From an uncultured Saprospiraceae bacterium (lineage in GTDB: Bacteria; Bacteroidota; Bacteroidia; Chitinophagales; Saprospiraceae), in contig CALHUZ010000217.1 of NCBI GenBank assembly GCA_938039305.1, forward strand, positions 1-30,178: 30,178 bases of DNA, read 5' to 3'. Positions 25,732-30,178 of the stretch are shown here, one piece after another; position 1 is the first letter of the stretch, and each line of letters starts with the position of its first letter. The notes under the pieces were generated by a model, which had not been told where the DNA came from, did no database searches, and saw nothing but the letters and a program-made list of their open reading frames with translations. The translations under genes and the position numbers were made by a program.

Positions 25732-26889
25732 TTATGCAACTGCTACTCCCATATTCTTCCAGATCACTTTCAAGTCAGCATCTTCTACTGACTTCTTTGC
25801 ATCAGCTACTTCCAAGAATATTTTATAAGCTGCATCAAGTTCTCTTTTGGTAAGGTTGATACCAAGTTCTTTGAATCTATAAGCAAGTGCTGCACGGCCA
25901 GATCTTGCAGTAAGTACAATCATCGATCTATCCACTCCAACATCCCTTGGATCAATGATCTCATATGTATCTCTTGCTTTGATCACTCCATCTTGATGGA
26001 TACCTGAAGAATGAGCAAAGGCATTATCACCAACTATGGCTTTGTTGGCTTGAACATTCATGCCCATTTCCGAAGATACTTCTCTACTGATTGGGTTGAG
26101 TAATCGAGAATTGATATTAGTTATGTATTGATCACCGAGTCTATGCTTCAGGATCATGGCTACTTCTTCCAAAGAGCAATTGCCAGCACGCTCACCGATA
26201 CCATTCATAGTACACTCTATCTGAGTTGCTCCATTCTGTACTCCTGCTATAGAATTTGCAGTAGCGAGACCTAAATCATTATGACAATGAACAGATATCG
26301 TACACTTATCTATACCCTTGACATGCTCTGTTAGGTATTTGATCTTAGCACCAAACTCTTCAGGCATGCAGTAACCAGTTGTATCAGGGATGTTCAGCAC
26401 TGTAGCTCCAGAATTTACAACTGCCTGTATCACTTGCGCCAAATAGGCATTATCGGTCCGTCCAGCATCTTCTGCATAGAACTCTACATCCTCTACAAAT
26501 GACTTAGCATACTTCACTGCTCCTTGCGCCCGCTCTATGACCTTCTCTCTTGTCGTCTTAAACTTGTCCTTGATATGCGAATCAGAAGTTCCGATACCAG
26601 TGTGAATTCTTGGTCTCTTAGCAGTTGCCAAAGCTTCTGCAGCTACTTTTATGTCTTCTTCTATCGCTCGTGACAAGGCACAAACAGAAGCATTTTTGAC
26701 TAAAGAACCAATCTCCTTAACTGCTGCAAAATCACCAGGACTGCTTATCGGGAAACCCGCTTCGATCACATCGACACCCAGCTCTTCTAACCTTCCTGCA
26801 AGACGTAACTTCTGGTCACGATCTAGTTTACAACCTGGGACTTGCTCCCCATCTCTTAGTGTTGTGTCGAATATTTGTATCTGCTTCAT
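25732..26889 (-). CDS. leuA: 2-isopropylmalate synthase, short form without regulatory domain
   Basis: 385 aa. It condenses acetyl-CoA with 2-oxoisovalerate, the first committed step to leucine. The TIM barrel is complete: FDTTLRDGEQVPG (7-19) with metal ligand Asp8, the HTGIGTSD segment (96-103), HCHNDLGLA with His201 and His203, GIGERAGNCSLEE and FAHSSGIHQDG (291-301). Classical bacterial LeuA is about 510-570 aa with a C-terminal leucine-binding allosteric domain; here the protein stops about 85 residues after the HQDG motif, so that domain is absent. Homocitrate or citramalate synthase are relatives of similar length, but the leuCDB context decides for LeuA. First gene of the operon. Confidence 0.93.
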   Translation of the reverse strand: MKQIQIFDTTLRDGEQVPGCKLDRDQKLRLAGRLEELGVDVIEAGFPISSPGDFAAVKEIGSLVKNASVCALSRAIEEDIKVAAEALATAKRPRIHTGIGTSDSHIKDKFKTTREKVIERAQGAVKYAKSFVEDVEFYAEDAGRTDNAYLAQVIQAVVNSGATVLNIPDTTGYCMPEEFGAKIKYLTEHVKGIDKCTISVHCHNDLGLATANSIAGVQNGATQIECTMNGIGERAGNCSLEEVAMILKHRLGDQYITNINSRLLNPISREVSSEMGMNVQANKAIVGDNAFAHSSGIHQDGVIKARDTYEIIDPRDVGVDRSMIVLTARSGRAALAYRFKELGINLTKRELDAAYKIFLEVADAKKSVEDADLKVIWKNMGVAVA

Positions 26890-27044
26890 CTTCTTCTACT
26901 ATACGCTATCTACCGATTGCCTTATAAAGATATTTATCGCACCTTCATAAAGCGAATCAAAAAATAAATCTTCTACAATTTCCAAATAGGTATATTTTTA
27001 GATAAGTAATTGATTTTCTGATATTTATATAGCCCCAATATACA

Positions 27045-28610
27045 ATGCCCAGGCGTTCTACAGACCATCTGTTAAAGCTCATATCAAGGATGAACCCTTC
27101 TGAAAAGAGAGCTTTTAAGCTTACTTCTACCAAGAAAGGGGTAAAGAATGAATTGTTATTTATAAGTCTGTTCGACTTTCTTGAAAAAAACAGAGAATAC
27201 GATGAGCCCAAAATCCTCAAGAAAATCCCTTCTATCAAAAAAGAACAGCTCCCTAATCTTAAGTCAAATCTATACAAGCAACTACTCTCCAGTCTAAGAC
27301 AACAAAAAAGAAATACATATACCAGCATCGCCATCAGAGAGAACATCGACTATGCTATCATATTACATAGTAAAGGCTTGTATAACGCAGCTCTAGATCT
27401 ACTGGAGAAAACAAAAAAGATGGCACTTGAGTCTCAAAGAAGCCTATCCGTTTTGGCAGTCCTCGAGATCGAAAAACATATAGAGGGTCTCTATATCACT
27501 GGAAGCATGTATCCCAAAGCAAAAATACTGAAGGACCAAACGAATCAGGCGCTTAGACAAGTTTCTGTAAATCATAAGCTTTCTAACCTGTCTCTATCTC
27601 TATACGGTCTTTACCTACAATACGGATACGTCAAGGATGATAGAGATTATGACTTTATCACCGACTACTTTAAAAATAACCTGCCAGATGTTGATCCTGA
27701 AAGCTTAGACTTCTACGGCAAAGTCTATCTGTATCAATCATATGTATGGTACTTCAACATGATTCAGGACTTTGCTAATAACTATAAGTATGCGCAACGA
27801 TGGGTAGATCTCTACATCGACAATCCAGAATGGCAACATAGAGAACTCACACTATATATCAAGGGGCTTCACAATGTGCTTAACTCTCTTTTTATGGCTC
27901 AGCGATATGACAAGTTCGCACCCATGTATGAAGAGTTATTAAGACTAGGTGATGAGCAGATGAAAACGATGAACCGAGATCAGATCTCCACTTTTAAGCT
28001 TATTGAATACACTCATGGTATAAATCAGTTCTTTCTCACTGGCAACTTTATCGGAGGTTCTCAATACGTCGATCAGATATCACAAGCTATTGACAAGAAT
28101 ATATTTGATTGGGACCTTAATCGAATCATAGTCTTTAACTATAAGATAGCATCGATATACTTTTGCCAAGGTGATCTGAGCAATACTATATCTCATCTAC
28201 ACACTATCACGAATCAAGTGTATCCTAACTTCAGAGAGGACATTCAGTGCTTCGCTAGAATCCTCAACCTTATCGCGCACTTTGATCTCGGCAATGAAGC
28301 CCTCGTTACTCATCAAATAAAAGCGACTTATAGATACTTATCTAAAATAGAACACTTGCAGCCCGCCTTAAAATCAATCTTAATCTTTGTGCGAAAGATC
28401 CCTAAGATTAGTGAAGAGGATTTGAAAAAGGAGTTTTTAAAACTCAACATTGAACTAAAGAGTATAGAACAAACACAGTTTGAAAGAAGACCATTCTTAT
28501 ATCTCGATATCATATCATGGTTAGAAAGCAAGATAGAAGGTATCCCTGTGGGATATGTCATCAGCCGCAAAGCCAAAAGTATAATGGCCAAAAATCTGAA
28601 CGTGAGTTGA
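27045..28610 (+). CDS. Helical-repeat protein of unknown function
   Basis: 521 aa, no signal peptide or membrane segment, so cytoplasmic. The N-terminus (HLLKLISRMNPSEKRAFKL) is followed by a charged, helix-rich segment up to about residue 95 that ends NLKSNLYKQLLSSLRQQKR. The rest is a long run of TPR-like amphipathic helices, for example LHSKGLYNAALDLLEKTKKMA, with Tyr/Leu-rich repeats but no sharp TPR consensus. I know similar proteins only as conserved hypotheticals in Bacteroidota. The gene is divergent from leuA across about 155 bp and is followed by the pheA leader promoter. A scaffold or partner-binding role is a guess. Confidence 0.75.
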   Translation: MPRRSTDHLLKLISRMNPSEKRAFKLTSTKKGVKNELLFISLFDFLEKNREYDEPKILKKIPSIKKEQLPNLKSNLYKQLLSSLRQQKRNTYTSIAIRENIDYAIILHSKGLYNAALDLLEKTKKMALESQRSLSVLAVLEIEKHIEGLYITGSMYPKAKILKDQTNQALRQVSVNHKLSNLSLSLYGLYLQYGYVKDDRDYDFITDYFKNNLPDVDPESLDFYGKVYLYQSYVWYFNMIQDFANNYKYAQRWVDLYIDNPEWQHRELTLYIKGLHNVLNSLFMAQRYDKFAPMYEELLRLGDEQMKTMNRDQISTFKLIEYTHGINQFFLTGNFIGGSQYVDQISQAIDKNIFDWDLNRIIVFNYKIASIYFCQGDLSNTISHLHTITNQVYPNFREDIQCFARILNLIAHFDLGNEALVTHQIKATYRYLSKIEHLQPALKSILIFVRKIPKISEEDLKKEFLKLNIELKSIEQTQFERRPFLYLDIISWLESKIEGIPVGYVISRKAKSIMAKNLNVS

Positions 28611-28694
28611 GCTAAATGACCACATTCATGGTGATTTATCTTATATATTCATATAGCAATAGTTGCGTCGACAACTTTAAAAAAAGGCGCAAAA

Positions 28695-28726
28695 TTTGAT
28701 TTTAGAGAATTAAGGGTATAGATTTG
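28695..28726 (+). promoter_or_regulatory. Consensus promoter of the pheA operon leader
   Basis: TTTG (28695-28698), 20 bp, then TAGATTTG (28719-28726): an exact Bacteroidota -33/-7 pair. Transcription should start around 28731, at or one base from the leader-peptide ATG at 28732, so the leader ORF would be nearly leaderless. Confidence 0.78.
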
Positions 28727-28731
28727 TATCA

Positions 28732-28791
28732 ATGAGAAAGAATAATACATATCGTTTTAGTTTCTATTTTTTTAGCGAATCATCGCTTTAG
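28732..28791 (+). CDS. Phe/Tyr-rich leader peptide of the pheA attenuator
   Basis: A 19-codon ORF: MRKNNTYRFSFYFFSESSL. Codons 7-14 (28750-28773) contain four Phe and two Tyr in eight. The last Phe codon abuts the first strand of the 1:2 hairpin (28774), and the TAG stop (28789-28791) lies inside the antiterminator strand. That is the arrangement of PheL-type leader peptides, where ribosome stalling on scarce Phe-tRNA controls downstream termination. The ORF begins at the predicted transcription start and has no room for a Shine-Dalgarno site. Function is inferred from sequence, position and the neighbouring pheA. Confidence 0.8.
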   Translation: MRKNNTYRFSFYFFSESSL

Positions 28792-28854
28792 GAAAGATAT
28801 AGCTATTACATATGTTTAGATATAGAGAGTCCTACAAAGTGGGGCTCTTTTTTT
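28774..28854 (+). promoter_or_regulatory. Transcription attenuator of the pheA operon
   Basis: Three mutually exclusive pairings are visible. The 1:2 hairpin is AGCGA (28774-28778) with TCGCT (28783-28787), loop ATCA. The 2:3 antiterminator is TCGCTTTAGGA (28783-28793) with TCCTACAAAGTGG (28830-28842): 11 pairs including two G-U, and a 2-nt bulge (28834-28835). The 3:4 stem is the terminator at 28824-28854. A ribosome stalled on the Phe codons would cover strand 1 and let 2:3 form; one reaching the stop codon would cover strand 2 and let the terminator form. Confidence 0.78.
28824..28854 (+). terminator. Attenuator terminator 18 nt before pheA
   Basis: AGAGTCCTA (28826-28834) pairs with TGGGGCTCT (28840-28848), 9 bp with two G-U, loop CAAAG; two more pairs are possible at the base. 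A run of seven T (28848-28854) follows. It lies about 215 bp after the preceding gene and downstream of a new promoter, so it serves the pheA leader rather than the upstream gene. Confidence 0.82.
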
Positions 28855-28872
28855 GTTTAGTGCATAATTAAA

Positions 28873-29730
28873 ATGAAGAGACAAACAAAACTTGTTGTTC
28901 AAGGTTTCCCAGGGAGCTTCCATGACGAAGTAGCCAGAAACTATTTTGGACATAATCATATAGAGATAGTTCCGGCTAAAAGCTTTGGCGTCTTAGCACA
29001 GATCTTAAGTGAAGATGAATCAATACACTACGGTGTCATGGCTATTGAAAATAGCATCGCAGGAAGTATCATTCAGAATTATAGAATACTTAGAGAGCAT
29101 GGATTTTGGATTTCAGGAGAAGCATACTTACGGATCAGCCATCAGTTGATGGCACTTCCCGGTCAAACTATAAATGATCTTCATACTGTTGAGTCGCACC
29201 CGATGGCGATTTATCAGTGTACCGATTTTTTTAATCAGCACAGACACATTTCGCTCGTTGAATCTGCAGACACTGCACTTTCGGCACAAAAAGTAGCAGA
29301 AGAAAAACTGAAAGGAGTGGGCGCTATCGCAAGTCAATTAGCCGCATCAACGTACGATTTAGAAATCGTCGCTTCTGACATAGAAACATCCAAAGTAAAC
29401 TATACACGTTTTATAATAATATCACGACAAGCAGAGTACAGCTCACTTGGCAATGCAAACAAAGCTTCCATCTATTTTAGAGTACCTCATAGTCATGGTA
29501 GCTTACTTAAAGTGATACAGCACATATCTGATCATAGAATCAACATCAGCAAATTGCAATCTTTTCCTGTCATGGGAGAAATGAACACATATTACTTCCA
29601 CCTTGATTTAGAATTTGATCAGATAGGTCAATATGAAAACTGTATGGAGGATCTCAAGACTGTAACTACAAGCTTAGAGGAACTAGGCGTTTACACAAAA
29701 GCAATCATCCATGATCATCAAGCCGTCTAA
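28873..29730 (+). CDS. pheA: Prephenate dehydratase
   Basis: 285 aa, a monofunctional enzyme (no chorismate mutase domain). It converts prephenate to phenylpyruvate. The catalytic domain (5-185) starts with QGFPGSFHDEVARNYF, has GVMAIENSIAGSI (54-66), VESHPMAIYQC (106-116), and the signature NYTRFIII with Thr178-Arg179-Phe180. An ACT domain follows at about 198-275. Its Phe-binding motifs differ from the classical GALV and ESRP: here GSLL (209-212) and QSFP (229-232). The start ATG at 28873 lies 18 nt after the attenuator T-run, and the aminotransferase gene overlaps its 3' end by 20 bp. Confidence 0.95.
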   Translation: MKRQTKLVVQGFPGSFHDEVARNYFGHNHIEIVPAKSFGVLAQILSEDESIHYGVMAIENSIAGSIIQNYRILREHGFWISGEAYLRISHQLMALPGQTINDLHTVESHPMAIYQCTDFFNQHRHISLVESADTALSAQKVAEEKLKGVGAIASQLAASTYDLEIVASDIETSKVNYTRFIIISRQAEYSSLGNANKASIYFRVPHSHGSLLKVIQHISDHRINISKLQSFPVMGEMNTYYFHLDLEFDQIGQYENCMEDLKTVTTSLEELGVYTKAIIHDHQAV

Positions 29731-30178
29731 TCGCATAGGTGAAGTGAAGGCTTATTACTTTGCCACTAAGCTGGCAGAGATAGCTGATATGAACGCTCAA
29801 GGTGATGACGTTCTCAATCTTGGTATAGGCAGTCCAGATCTACTTCCTCCTCCAGAAGTTATAAAGGCTTTGCAAGAAGCATCTGAAAAGCCAAAAGCCA
29901 ATATGTATCAATCCTATAAAGGGATTCCAGAATTACGAAGGGCATTTGCATCTCACTATGCTCGCATGATGGATGTGACTATAGATCCTGATACAGAAGT
30001 TCTTCCACTCATCGGATCAAAGGAAGGCATCATGCACATCAGCATGTCTTTTCTAAATGAAGGAGATGAAGTCTTGGTTCCTAATCCAGGATACCCAAGC
30101 TATAGAGTAACGGCTGAATTAGCTGGAGCCAAATCAATATTCTATAACTTAACCTTAGAAAACAATTGGCTTCCAGAT
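29711..30178 (+). CDS. PLP-dependent class I/II aminotransferase, partial
   Basis: The frame opens at ATG 29711, inside the last 20 bp of pheA, and is open to the right edge (156 codons). It begins MIIKPSNRIGEVKAYYFA and has LNLGIGSPDLLPPPEVI, MYQSYKGIPELRRAFASHY, LIGSKEGIMHIS and DEVLVPNPGYPSYRVTAELAGA. That is the N-terminal half of a fold-type I aspartate-aminotransferase-like enzyme, up to the GYPSY segment; the PLP lysine would lie beyond the window. The overlap with pheA and the shared leader suggest it transaminates phenylpyruvate and hydroxyphenylpyruvate, though an LL-diaminopimelate-type relative cannot be excluded. Confidence 0.92.
   Translation, partial: MIIKPSNRIGEVKAYYFATKLAEIADMNAQGDDVLNLGIGSPDLLPPPEVIKALQEASEKPKANMYQSYKGIPELRRAFASHYARMMDVTIDPDTEVLPLIGSKEGIMHISMSFLNEGDEVLVPNPGYPSYRVTAELAGAKSIFYNLTLENNWLPD

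Noticed and set aside
26890..27044. A leucine leader peptide and attenuator before leuA
   Set aside because: The only short minus-strand ORF there is Met-Lys-Val-Arg-stop; there are no Leu, Ile or Val codon runs and no hairpin with a T-run. No exact TAnnTTTG box was found either.
26957..27346. Minus-strand frame of 129 codons overlapping the 521-aa gene
   Set aside because: It is antisense to the better-supported plus-strand gene, has no recognisable domain and covers the leuA upstream region.
28611..28694. Hairpin AGTTG/CAACT near 28663-28678 as terminator of the 521-aa gene
   Set aside because: The stem is only 5 bp and is followed by A-rich sequence, not a T-run.

Overview
The window looks like chromosomal DNA from a member of the Bacteroidota, probably a Saprospiria-like marine or environmental lineage. 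Three things point there: promoters of the TTTG-N19/20-TAnnTTTG type, a secreted hydrolase ending in a type IX secretion (T9SS) sorting domain, and a surface protein built from the GVCLIWH / GGCFSLSN repeat familiar from that group. Assignment below phylum is inference; no rRNA or tRNA gene was seen.

Layout. 1-3637 (minus): 5' part of a giant secreted repeat protein that runs off the left edge. 3953-4210 (minus): rpsT, with a clear promoter and terminator. 4376-7126 (plus): sucA, with no sucB beside it. 7144-9784 (minus): a T9SS-exported alpha/beta hydrolase and an acetyl-CoA acetyltransferase. 9958-10989 (plus): an exported TPR protein with a TonB-like C-terminus. 10979-17266 (minus): a PhzF-family protein, a small lipoprotein, a membrane protein / winged-helix regulator / CreD cluster, a putative metallopeptidase lipoprotein, a second conserved lipoprotein and a PepSY-type membrane protein. 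17472-26889 (minus): a complete leuA-leuC-leuD-leuB-ilvD-ilvB-ilvN-ilvC branched-chain amino-acid operon closed by a terminator. 27045-28610 (plus): an unknown helical-repeat protein. 28695-30178 (plus): promoter, Phe-rich leader peptide, attenuator, pheA and the start of an aminotransferase gene.

The two best regulatory observations are not protein genes in the ordinary sense. First, upstream of pheA there is a full classical attenuator. It has a consensus promoter, a 19-codon near-leaderless leader ORF with six aromatic codons in eight, a 1:2 hairpin abutting the last Phe codon, an 11-bp antiterminator whose 5' strand holds the leader stop codon, and a terminator 18 nt before pheA. Second, nearly identical 17-bp palindromes (ACTTTG-A/T-ATTTCAAAGT) lie over the promoter of the membrane-protein/winged-helix operon and directly upstream of creD. 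They are probably the operators of that regulator.

How the genes work together: the leu/ilv operon makes the leucine and valine (and, from 2-oxobutyrate, isoleucine) skeletons. The pheA operon makes phenylpyruvate and probably transaminates it. SucA and the thiolase belong to central carbon and acyl-CoA metabolism. The remaining genes are mostly envelope or secreted proteins.
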